From: Mytilus trossulus
Lineage: Eukaryota > Mollusca > Bivalvia > Mytilida > Mytilidae
DNA: 64,000 nucleotides
Direction: 5' to 3'
NCBI RefSeq assembly: GCF_036588685.1
Contig: NC_086374.1
Location: 25,722,886-25,786,885 of the forward strand
Positions 1 to 11,900 of the stretch are shown one piece after another (the first letter of the stretch is position 1; each line of letters begins with the position of its first letter). The notes beneath the pieces were generated by a model. That model saw only the letters and a list, made by a program, of their open reading frames with translations. It made no database searches and was not told the origin of the DNA. A program made the position numbers and the translations under genes.

Positions 1-380
1 CACCGTATTTCTTTGAGTTGCAATTACTTGACCAAGCAAAAATATAAATACCATACCACAGAGTAGATAACATGCCAAAATAGTATATACTTAGTAAGTC
101 GGTTGCATATGATTTATTGCTTACACCAATGTATGTATTGCTCCAATTGTTTTCATCTGGTATTTTATACAAAAGACCAAATTTAGTGAGTTGCTAAAAA
201 ATGAAAATAAGACTTTAAATATTTCGTGCGTCCGCAACACTTTTGTCAATCGACCTTTATCGAAAACGCCCAAAACATAACAATTGAAAGCAACGTGAAA
301 AAAAGACATTTGCATAAATATTTTGCATTTAAAACTTATCGCAGGTTTAAGAAAAAGAATACAAAATAACAAGTACTTAC

Positions 381-660
381 TCTTATCCTCTATAGTTTTA
401 ACATTCTCCTTCATTGCTGACACCTGTGTATGTAAATCTTGTATCAAGGATATAACCTGTGCCTTCTGTCGAAATTTGGATAACAACTCCTTCCTGTGTT
501 TAAGTTCTTGCACTTTTGTATGCAATTCTTCTGTAGTAAGAGATGACAAGTCGTCTGCTTTTTTCCTTTCTTCCACATATTTACTTGTCTGTTCTATCTT
601 CTCATTTAATTCTTGCAGTTGCATATCAATTTTAGACCGGGCTGAAATATCAGTTGCCAT
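381..660 (-). CDS. Second alternative coiled-coil first exon of the left-edge relative (partial gene)
   Basis: ATG at 660-658 (MATDISARSKIDM), open for 93 codons plus one base to a GTAAGT donor in phase 1 at 380. An in-frame ATG also exists at 723, but a TTTTATTCAAG acceptor-like site lies between the two, so I prefer 660. The translation is predicted to be helical nearly throughout (LQELNEKIEQTSKYVEER, TTEELHTKVQELKHRKELL). It resembles the other three coiled-coil exons in its EEL...LKxRKELLS core. The exon that follows would lie left of the window. Confidence 0.55.
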
Positions 661-991
661 AGGTGCTACACCTTGAATAAAATGAAAATATAAATCTAAC
701 AATCTTTGAGTTATTACATTCATAATCTGGTACTAAAATAACCAGCATCTATACCAATTTAAGTTGTATCCTAATCCCTTTGATGTAATGAGTTAGAAAA
801 CTAAATGTAAGTTCAAAAACCAAGGACTGCGACTAACTATCCCTAAACCCAAAACAACAATTATCAAAATACTACATCCTTATCATAAATTTAAGACAAT
901 CGTTTAATCACATATATTTTCATTACCATATTTTGCTAGAAAGATTTGTAATTTGTTAAAATATGTACATTGACACTTAATAATTACATAC

Positions 992-1427
992 TGTTGGAAA
1001 CATTCTGTACTTCATTTGTTCCGAATGAATCTGCTTTTAAATCGTCTTGAAGGTTTGTTTGTTCTTCTGATTGTAATGATTGTATTTCTTTAATAAGTTG
1101 TTTTTGTCTAAGAGCTTTCTTCTGATTTTCCAGTTGTTCTATCTTCATAATAAGTTCGTCTCTAGTTGTAGTGGCACCTTTGTTTTGCTTGGTACTTTCG
1201 TTAATGGTCACATTCCCTATTGCCCTGTTTCTGTCACTGTCTGGAATACGTGCTAATGTATTTGAAGTTGGTTCAACTTTTAGTTTATGCTGATTGTCCT
1301 CTTCCTCTATGTTGTTTTGTTTTTCGGTTAATAATATTTCTGGTGATATATTTGATTCAGTCTTCGTTGGATTTTCGTCATCATCCTCTTTTGTATGATC
1401 ATTAGATGTTGCTTTTTCGTTTTCCAT
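992..1427 (-). CDS. First coding exon of a probable tandem relative of the pseudocaspase gene (coiled coil, partial gene)
   Basis: ATG at 1427-1425 (MENEKATSN), 145 codons plus one base, then a GTATGT donor in phase 1 at 991. Its N-terminal two thirds are acidic and low in complexity. Its C-terminal part carries DELIMKIEQLENQ and LIKEIQSLQSEE, the module seen in the exons at 13.3 and 12.8 kb. The shared module, donor phase and orientation suggest that a second, related gene starts here and continues past the left edge of the window. The downstream domains are not visible, so membership in the family is inferred. Confidence 0.6.
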
Positions 1428-4400
1428 TTTTAACACTATATAAACAGTATAACTAATAAAGACCTTTATTAAAAGTTGTTTGTAATTATATCTTAGTCTT
1501 TGTCACGCTTTATCGCTGTTTGCTTTGTTTATTTACCCATATCAAAAAACAAAACAAAAAAATGTTTTCATTGAACTATACTTTAACTATGCATTGATTT
1601 GAAACGATCCGATTTCGTTAATTGATTGTGTGAGCATTCTTTCAGTATAATAGATTTAGTTTCATACTTAAAAAAATATAATATACTAAAAACATACCAA
1701 AGTCATTAAGTGTTTGTACTTTGTTTTAAGATAAAGGTTGACATTACTCAAATGTACCAATACCAAATAATATAGAGGGTAATCCTGGATATAGTCAAAG
1801 TCTTTTTTTAATATGTACCCGATCATTCGTGATATACTTGTATAAGAAATTGTGGGGTATTATTTAACCAAATCAAGACACTTTTTCTTTGTTACATCGA
1901 CGAGTTAGCTGAAAGCAATTTTACCGATCAAAATTGAAAGGAAGTTGCCTTAATGTGTTTATAACATTTTAATAATGATATCCCGTCCCCTGTTTACCCT
2001 TCTGGAGCACTTCATATTACCCACAATCTTAGTTGGGGTTGTTTTGATCAGTCTTTGATTTTCTATGTTGTGTTTATGTACTATTGGTTGACCTGTTTTC
2101 AGCCAAAGCGTTGTCAGTTGACTGGTTTGAATATCTCTTTGGTATCTTTCGCCTCTCTTTGCTTTATAACAAATTTACTATCATTATACAAAAAGGACGG
2201 AGTTAACTTCATTTTTGTATAATTAAAAGGAACAAATAACATTTTGAAATTGTAATTTTTAGACAGGGACATTTCTAAGTTTGAAGAATAAAAAATCAAA
2301 TGTGTTTTTGGAGATCTGTTTACTTTAACTCAAACTTAATGAAGATTATTTTTCAAATATATTTCTCATTAATGGCACTTTCTTTTTTGGAATACTAAGG
2401 CTTTTCTACCTCAGGCATAGATTACCTTAGCTGTATTTGGCAACACTTTTAGGAATTTAGGTCCTCAATGCTCTTCAACTTCGTGTTTTATTTGGCCTTT
2501 TAAACTTTTCGGATTCGAGCGTCACTGGTGAGTCTTTTGAAGACAAAACGCGCGTCTTGCGTATTTACTAGTCCTGGTATCTATGATGAGTTTAGTTTCA
2601 TGCTATGTTTTTCCCGTCTGAATCTAACACATCTTTGGCTTTCAAATATTCGGCTTTGAGTGTTTCTGTGGCAGATAAATTCAGACAAGTGCTTCGAACG
2701 CATGACATTTATAAAGTATAGTTTTCATTTTTTTATGCGACAGTATTGTTGCTCTGAACATTTGCTAGAAGTTTCAGGTTTCAGAAGTTCTCACGTTAAA
2801 CACTGATCATATCATGCGTAATAATGAATTGACACATGTTATTGCTAAAAAACAAAACCTTGCAGTATAAGTACAAACATGGATAAAAACAAGAGTGTGT
2901 CCATAGAACACTGATACCCCACTTGCACTATAGTTTTCTATGTTCTGTGGATCGTAATATTAAGTTCATAACACTAAATTGACATTGAAATTATAAAAAT
3001 CATATGATAGGTATGATAACATGTGTATTAAGTTTCAAGTTGATTGGACTTCAACTTCATCAAAAACTTCCATGACAAAAAAAAACTGTATGCTAACATT
3101 GCCTATGTGAAATTTAAAAATTGTTTGTATATACATTGACCGATAAATATATGTGACGTATACTATTTTCTGACGTCAAACACGCGAAACAATGAATGTG
3201 TTTGTAGATAGATGTTTTTGTGTTCTGTTAAATTGTTCCTTATAGAATTGTTACACGATGATGACTGCTGTACCCATATTAGACCATTTTATTTATTATG
3301 TCTGTTTAGTGCACGCATCATTGTAAATATAACGGAATGTGATGAGACTGTCATCAAAGTGACAGGGTTAGCGCTATAAAACCAGGTTTGATCCACTGTT
3401 TTTAAAAATGCCTGTACCTAGTATGGAATATGACAGTTCTTGTCCATTCGTTTTTGATGTGTTTTGTTATTTGATTTTGCCATGTGATTATGGACTTTCC
3501 TATTAGATTTTCCTCTAAGTTCAGTTTTTTTTGTGGTTCTACTTTTTACCTGAAGCGGGATAGACGAACAAATGATTGGATGAAAGGAAATACAGACAGG
3601 AAAACATAATGCCTCTAGGTGAGGCATAAAAAGGATAATATGCGAAAGGTAAATAGACGAAGACAACCACAGTTCAAAAGAACTGACAGAAAAACAAACA
3701 TGTTCATGTTTTCATGGAGGTTTAGTTCAATATTGCACGAGCACATAAAAGAATTAAGAATTTCAAGGGCTTCTCATTTTTACCGATTTTTCATTAATGA
3801 TACCGTGATATATATGAATTTTCAGATATCCTGTTACTGTAGCATTGAAAACTTGCATGAATGATTTGATATACTGAACTATAAGACTAAGACAACAATC
3901 ATTATTGACACAATAGCAATTGCATAACATGAATTCGAATCCAATATTACTTCAAAGTTGTGTATTGTCTGTTTTTAATGATTCTGTCATTCCCTCACGA
4001 TATCTCGAGTACTTTTTACCGGGAAATTGTCGCGTCGTCTTTTATTTGTGATTTTTGGACTGAATTAGAATTAGCTACGCTATTATACGAAATTATTGTG
4101 GTATCTAATGCAATATTTCCCCTTTTTAGGAGCAGCACTCTCATTGATACTCTTCCATTTAAAATTACCGGACCTTGTTCGGTGGTAATATCAATAACTC
4201 CGACCTTTTAAACAATACGACCTAAATATATATATTCAAACCTCACATTGCTGACAGTCGAAACAATTATCAGGGAGACGATATAAAATACAATTTTCCC
4301 ATTTGTAGATTGGAAAGTGGCCATTTGAACACTCCGCTTCATATCGAAAGTGTGCCTATCCTGGTGTTCCGGGGATGAGTCCATAAGATTCAACAATAAC

Positions 4401-4434
4401 ACACCTCTGCATATAATTTGTTTTAACTTCAAAC
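1428..4434. other. Intergenic stretch with mussel-type repeats
   Basis: No gene seen. It holds a fragment around 2000-2170 of a recurrent T-rich repeat (others at 5030-5190, 6000-6110 and 8560-8790). A GACGAAACGCGCG-type repeat lies at about 2385-2590. A half copy of the large foldback repeat found at 11.3-12.1 kb lies at 3178-3545. Short open frames here fall inside these repeats. Confidence 0.6.
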
Positions 4435-4440
4435 TTTATT
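4435..4440 (-). terminator. Possible poly(A) signal of the pseudocaspase gene
   Basis: AATAAA on the minus strand, about 250 nt past the stop codon at 4687. It is the first canonical hexamer I noticed downstream, but in AT-rich DNA the motif is common. Confidence 0.3.
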
Positions 4441-4686
4441 TCTAAACTAAACTAAAGTATAGAAATGATAGAAAGAAAAAAAAATAACAATCATTGACAT
4501 AGAATTCTTTTCTTTTCGGCCGTCATTTCTATCTTCTAGTTTCGAAGATTATTCTGATAACAACTTTGATCACACGAGTCAATACATGAATATAAAATCA
4601 TGATTCAAACTTTAGAATTTTCTAGGTAAAAATAAACTTGATATAATTCACAGAAAAGGTATATCATATCATTATGCCTGAAAAAT

Positions 4687-5935
4687 TTAGTTTCCTTCAT
4701 CTACATTTTGTTTATCATTATCAGGTTCAGCGAGTTTCATCTTTGGAGAACCTCCAAGAAATAATGCTGTGTTCAGTGTCGATGATAATATCGGCATTTC
4801 ATATCTATCTGATGTATAAATCAGCTCATTTCTTACATCTTGTATAATGGACGTTATGTCAAACCTGAAATATAATGAACAGACAAACATTATGTCAAGT
4901 TTTAACACAATTAAGATTGAAATATATTTTTAGAAAAACCGGAAACCTACTGCTGACATAACAAACAATGATGCATAACTCAATGTTTATCAATCAACTA
5001 CCGGTATAAGTCCAGACTATCCCGGTTTTTGTTTGGGATTCGTGTTGCTTAGTCTTTTGTTGTCTATGTTGTGTTCTGTGTACTGTTGTTTTCACTTTCG
5101 TCGTTTTGTGTTTTGCCATGACATTGACAATTAGTTTTCAGTATGTGAATTTGAATATTTATTTGCTGTCTTTTGCCTCTTTTTTGCATTCATAATTGAA
5201 AACTATATAGCGATTATTCGAGTTTTCCATTTATGAATTTCCCAATTCGTAATCTCAACAAACTACTACTGCTCACACTGTTTACATTTCATACTTAGTC
5301 AATCATTCAATAAACCCATCATATATACCAGGATTGAAATATTAATATAACCAGACGCGGCGTTTCCTCTTCAATAAGTGTTTTTGTCAAATCGAGTCGT
5401 TTCTAACTGCAGTTTCTTTTAGCTGTTCGATAAAATCTATATTAAAAAGATAGAGGTTGGTTTCGTCATATGCATATGACATTGATGTCAGGTCTCCCAG
5501 TGTCCAAAGACTTATTTTCTTAAAGTGTTGTATTCTTGTTATTTATACTAGTAGCTTAACAGGCTATTTCATACGAATCTCAATGCATCAAATACCACCC
5601 TAGTTTTCATTCTCAAATTGAAGCTTAAATTTCAAATGTTAATAGTTATCTTAATAGTCTCGAGTCAAAAATTGAACACGTAACCCCGTGTTTTGGTTGT
5701 TGCATCTCCGAATTGATTCATTTCTATTATCTAAAAAAAACTTAGAAATAAAAGCTAGTTACACTATCGAAAATCCCATTACTGTAATACAGGGATAAAT
5801 CATACCTGTTGTGCTTTTTGAGTAGATGTTTTGCAAAACAGCCAAGAAACGATGGGGACTCATCAGACACAAATGGACCATTGGCAGTAGCTATCATGAA
5901 ATGTGGTTTACCCAAAATATGCGTTGTTGACGAGT
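4687..5935 (-). CDS. Caspase-like p10 region in two exons (5935-5806, 4864-4687) with the stop codon
   Basis: The first exon encodes KPHFMIATANGPFVSDESPSF, equivalent to the p10 segment D-F-L-x-x-x-S-T-A-x-G-x-x-S-W-R. The Trp-Arg that forms the S1/S2 pocket in active caspases is replaced here by acidic and small residues. The second exon encodes IIQDVRNELI and YEMPILSSTLNTALFLGG, the caspase C-terminal helix and strand (M-P-x-x-x-S-T-L-x-x-x-L-x-F). An acidic tail of about 20 residues follows, ending at TAA 4689-4687. The junction is phase 2 (AG|G). Confidence 0.77.
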
Positions 5936-8900
5936 CTAAAGAAATGAATATAAAATGTACATCATTATCCGAGAGAGAAGTACACAATGATATTACAACT
6001 TTGTTTGTTGTTTTTATATTTGTCATGGCATGGACAGTTTGTTTTTGTCTTCTGAGTTTGATGGTTCCTTTCATATCTTCAACCTTTCTTTCGTCTCTCT
6101 TTATCCGATATTTGTTATAAGAATCTCGCTACAACATTTGTATTCATTTAGAAAGGAGTTGTACTTTATTATAAGTGTAACAAATAAAAACATGTTATTG
6201 TTTTCATCTTGCTGTTTAAATTTTTCCATAACCTTTCGATCATCTAACTAACAATGTGTCTTAAACAGAAAGACAGTATACAGGTAAATATTTTAAATAC
6301 TCAAATATATGTGATTGGTTAAGACGTGTAAATTGTGTTTTCATAAACTGCTTATGTAATACAAAGAACAAGTGTAGCAGATGCGTAGTACTTGTACTTA
6401 AAAAACGCAATACTCTTTACCTACTTGCAAGAATATCATTCGAAGCAGTAAGTGTAACTTTAAGCTTACCTGCCATAATTATTGGTGTACCTGCAAAAAA
6501 AATATGCCTATAATATATGATATACAAACGACATTTTAAAAGTGATGATACTTAATATTAATCTTTTATTTTAAAGGAAAATAGTATCGTACTATACTTG
6601 GCCTTTCTAGGGAACACATTTTAATTCTGGTTTTTTTCATCGATGAGATTATCTTTTATATGACATCAAGTGGTGACGTTTTATACTTACAATTTTCCAA
6701 TGCGTATTTCATTACCACATAACATTACATTCAAAATATTTACAGCTACTTTCAATTAGTGATTAGTTTAATTCTGTACTAAGAGGTAAACATTCAAAAG
6801 TTGCAACATCTGATGCTTAAACAAATAAATAGATAAACCCACCATCTTTTGGTGTTGTTATCGACACTTCAGCTGGATCACTATACTCAACATTGTTTTT
6901 GTCCCTCTTTACTGAAGAGATTTTGATCGTATACATAGTATTTTGTTTCAAATTATCAAATACATGACATGGATAGGATACAGTTATTCCTTCGAATTCT
7001 TCTTGGTCTGTTGATTTGTGGGATATATGATACAATAGATTGTCAGAGTTTTCTGTGGATGATTGTTTCCAAAAGGCATAGATCTGTGATTGAGAAATCA
7101 ACTCAAGTCCAAATGCAACAGGACAATTAGATTCTGGAAAAAAAGAGAAGTATATCAGAGATAATACTAGTAAATAAAAAAAAAATACTTTTTGAGTCCT
7201 GCTTTTTTATTTTGTTTGCTTCAACCTACATAAAATACGCAAATGCTTAAGCAACATACTTTCTCCGCATTAATAATTCATATTTGAAAAGTTATCTGGC
7301 TATTAATTTTGTAACATTTACCTTTATTACTCGTTTTAATTATTCCGTTGACTGCTTGGCCATTATGTTCTGGATATGATGCAAACACTTCAAATTTATA
7401 TTCTGTATTAGTTTTCAGTTTACCAAGTTCACAAATATAGGCTTCTTTTGTATGTTCTGCATTTATATACTTCATTTTTGTCTTTTCTCCATCATTTAAA
7501 GCAACTACGAATCGACTGACTTGTATCTCTGAGAGTTTTGGATATTGGAATGAAAATTCAACACTTGTTGGATCGATGTATCGAACTTTAACATTTCTTG
7601 GTTGGTTTGAGTCTGTAAGATAGTTTTAAAATCATTAGAAATAACAAAATTTCCATAAAACAATGCCACTGCACCTAACAATCATAAGAGTAATACCTCA
7701 AGTATGCAGCAATAAAGCTACAAAAAAAATGAATTGCAGACTCTAAAGCAGTAATTACTTTAAAGATTTATTCTAATTTATCTATTGAAATTCTTTATCA
7801 TCATTACATTAGAAAGACGTATATCATTCATACATCTTCATTTTCAAAATATTGCACAGAAAATAAGTGCTTCTTATATTTGTAGAAAAAAATGAACATT
7901 TCAAACATTGATATTGGCTGTAGATGATTTTTAACAGACTTGAGTATGTAATTTTACAACTTTTTGCGATTGTATTCTTTTATAAAGGCAAGAGAAGTAT
8001 AACGCTGTTCAAAAGTCATAACTCGATTGAGAGAAAACAAAACCGAGGGAAACACATAAACTATAAGAGGAAAACAATGAAACATCAGAACACTGAAATG
8101 CAACCAAAAGCAAACAACAATGCAACATACATAGAAACATATAACTGTTTCAGCTTCGAACTCAATATGAAGGATACCACATATACATTTCAGCTTCTTA
8201 AATTGACTTACATCTAGAAATTAAAAATAAAAATCGGATAAGAACAAAACTTTGCTATCAAAAGAAACAATTTCATAGCTGTGAGTGTATATGGAGTAAA
8301 TGTCCCCTAGTTAATACGATAGCTTATAGCTTGCGTTTCCCATCATGTTTTCCTTGGAATAGGGTTACTGCTTACAAAGAGATATTTTAGACAGGAAAAC
8401 CAAGTGGTAAAGTTGGTAAAGTTCCCTTCGAAATTTTATAGACGCTACCACGAGTGGTTTTACCGTTATCGAATGATATGTTTCACAAATTACTATAGAT
8501 ATGTTCCAATTGTTGTGAACACAATCCCGTAAGTCATCTTTTACTCGAATTTAAACTGATATGAGCAGCACGATGGGAGCAAAATGTGGGACATAACTCT
8601 TACAATAAACCAGATACCAACCCCGGTTTTTGTTGGTGTGTTATAAGAAGTGTTTTTTGTGTAGTGTTTTGTAGATTGTTGATTGTCTTTTCGTCGTTTT
8701 CTTTCTTTATTGTCATGGCGTAGCATTTTGAGTTTAGATATCTCTGGTATCTTCCGCGTTTGTTTTCCGGAAATATGTTTTCTGAACAATCTTCATCACT
8801 AAAGTGTGACATTACAAAAATCTAAAAATACATAAAACAGTTGTAAGCATACATATAAAAAATGTCGACACAGAACAGTCAGATCCTTCTTAATTCAGCT

Positions 8901-11900
8901 TTGAGTAGAGTTTATTGAGAAATGAGCATTGCACGTTTTATCTAAATTTGCAATCTATATTAATTGTATGTACTAAAATAAATACCATCAAGTTCCTGTA
9001 TTGTTTCTTCCTTGATTTTGGCAGTATCTATCAACACAATTCTTTGTTTACCCTGGGCATCCGTGGAATCAGTGTTAATATCATATTTCAAACAATCTAT
9101 TAATCTGCTTATTAGTACACCTCCATCAATCCCAAATATATACCCATGGTATTTGTAGCTAGCTAGTACCAGAATAAAGCAGTCTATTCCATTTCGGTCC
9201 AACCATTGTCTGTGACTTTGAATCGACTCAATCATTTTTGCACCTGTTAAATTTTCCTCTAACTTGACTTCAAAATGTAAATTTTCAAATGTTGCTTTCA
9301 ATGACGCTGTAACAGATTTAGATATGAGGAAGTATATTTTAATTAGAATACAGTTAACTTCTTAAAATATAATATTAATCAATTAATGATTGATTTCTAT
9401 TAGAACAAATTTAAAGAACCCAGTGAAAAAAATACACAGAGAATAATAGTTATTGTAAGTAGCCAATGGTACAATTGAACTGACAAACGTTTAATACATT
9501 GAACAAGATGAGATGACTCTGTGAAAGGGTTTCATTTGGTTCCCAATTAATGTAAAACAAGCAAATCGTCGGATGTTTTTTTTTTCTCTCAGCAGATAAT
9601 ATATCTTAAATTCCTGCTGTGCTTTTATCAAAATTATGATTTAAACTTCGTTCCTTATAATCGGAATTTAATTAACATAAAACAAATCTTCAACCTCCTG
9701 CAGACTTCGATTGCATTGTATCTTTTTTTGTTAGTATTTTTCAATATGAGATCATTCTAAAATTTGGTATGTAGTGATATATATAAGCAATTTCCAAAAA
9801 CTGATATCATTCTAAAAGGATATGGTTTTTAGTTAACATATATTTATAATTTTGAGTACACTTCAGTGTTATTCATTGTAATAGAAATGATAAGATACCG
9901 ATAGTTTGCGTGTTTTTTTTATTATCATCAGAGGTCTAAAATACTGCATTGTTTAATTCCTTGAACGTATAAATTGGACAATAGTTGCATGCTAGTGTGT
10001 TTATTAGCTTTTGAATTTGTTTTATCATAAATTATCCTGATAACACTTGTTACACTTTGCTATCCTACTTAATAAGGAATAACATTGCAAAATGTACAAT
10101 GATTATTTCTCTAACCACTCATATTGAGGTAATTTTTTATAAACTCCTCACCCTTTTAAGTCCTCACCCTATTAAGTAAGGTTTGTGTACATCGTTAATG
10201 GATCTGTTTTTGCAAAAACTCTGTTTAAACCGTCGGATGAAATAAAGAAAAAATAAATCATATGAAGCTGCTCATTAGTCAAATAGTTTTGAGCAAATGT
10301 TTCGAAACATAGAAAAATATTTCGAATGCCTAAAATCATTTATTGCTGTATACTCATTATATTCATTCTGTGCAACTATGCAATTAAGTTTTATATAAGA
10401 GTAAAAACTTACCAACATGTGATCGTGTTCCATCTATACTAGACAACGCTTTAAGCTGGAAATCTTGGTAATTCGCCAAGATAAGAACAAATCCCGACAC
10501 TAAAATAGATAATTTATAATGACAATCTAACAAAATGTAAAATGTATCTCAAAAAGCGGCTTATGTCATCAAAGTGTACATGATGTAAATATTGATATGA
10601 TGATTTTTTTTGCATGAATACCAGTAAAACATTTATGAAGAAGTGCATAAAATGTTTGATTTATTTAGTACAACTTCTTAAATGGGTTTTAATATTTTAT
10701 TAAAAACATGATAACCTGATTTGAACGTTGTCACTTCAACAGTATCCGTTTTAATTTCTGATTTGTCTGAACCTTCTGCTTCCATCCTGATGTGATATGT
10801 GGTATTTCGTTCGAGTTCCGATATGATACAGGAATCGACAGTTCCGTTTAGCGATATTGACACATACGCATTATCGTCTTCCGTAACAGGTTTGTGGAAC
10901 ACTGTGTAAGATTCGACTTCGCCAAACTGTAAATCATCCCATCGTACCTCTATTTCAGTTGGAGATAAAGCATAAACTGCCACAGCATCTCTTGCTAGGA
11001 CTGCAAAACATTGATTTTTTACAAATGAGTAAATAATTTGAATTGGAATTAAAAAATAAAGAATCATTATACAATGCTTGAATCACACAGACCTTTTGCA
11101 AACCTGTAACATACAAGAGTCAAAATCCGCCCTCTAAACTTTTAATTTGATAGTTTTATACCAACCAATATCATTTCGGCCTGCAAATGTGTAAATGTAC
11201 ATTTCAGTAAAACAAATTTTCTCAGATACAGAAAAGTCTGTCTTCAGAAAAATGTGAAAAGTAAAAACACAAAAATACTGAACTCCGAGGAAAATTCAAA
11301 AAGGAAAATCAAAAATAAAAAGGCAAAATCAAGAGTCCAAACACATCAAACGAATGGATAACAACTGTCATATTCCTGACTTGGTACAGGCATTTTCTAA
11401 TGTAGAAAATGGTGGATTGAACCTGGTTTTATAGCTAGCTAAGCCTCTCACTTGTATGACAGTCGCATCAAATTCCATTACATTGTCAACGATGCATGAA
11501 TAAAACAAACATACTCAAAGAGTAAAAATGTCAAAAATAGGGGTACAACAGTCAATATTGTGTTATCATCTTAATATCACTACATAAACAACAAATGTAA
11601 CAAAGAAGCACAAATATAGTGTTGTTAATTCCCCAAAAGATAGTCAATAAGTTATCTTTTAAGAATGAGTACTTTCAAACATTTATGTATAGAGTATATT
11701 TTTTTCGTACACGCGAATAAATGAATGTGTTTGTAGATAGATGTGTTTGTGTTCTGTTAAATTGTTCCTTTTAAAATTGTTACACGATGATGACTGATGT
11801 ACCCATATTTTAACTATTTTATTTATTATGCCTGTTTAGTTCATGCATCATTGTAAATATAACGGAATTTGATAAGACTGTCATCAAAGGGAGAGGTTTA

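Noticed and set aside
3418..3666. 82-residue minus-strand open frame
   Set aside because: It lies within a half copy of the foldback repeat also at 11.8-12.1 kb and has no domain.
8541..8812. Overlapping basic open frames of 70 and 82 residues on the minus strand
   Set aside because: The DNA belongs to a dispersed T-rich mussel repeat (also near 2000, 5030 and 6000), and no splice phase fits the pseudocaspase gene.
9143..9157. His-Gly in SYKYHG taken as the caspase catalytic His
   Set aside because: It would need a three-residue deletion before IFG; the ungapped alignment fits better and puts Tyr at the His position. The Cys position is lost in either case.
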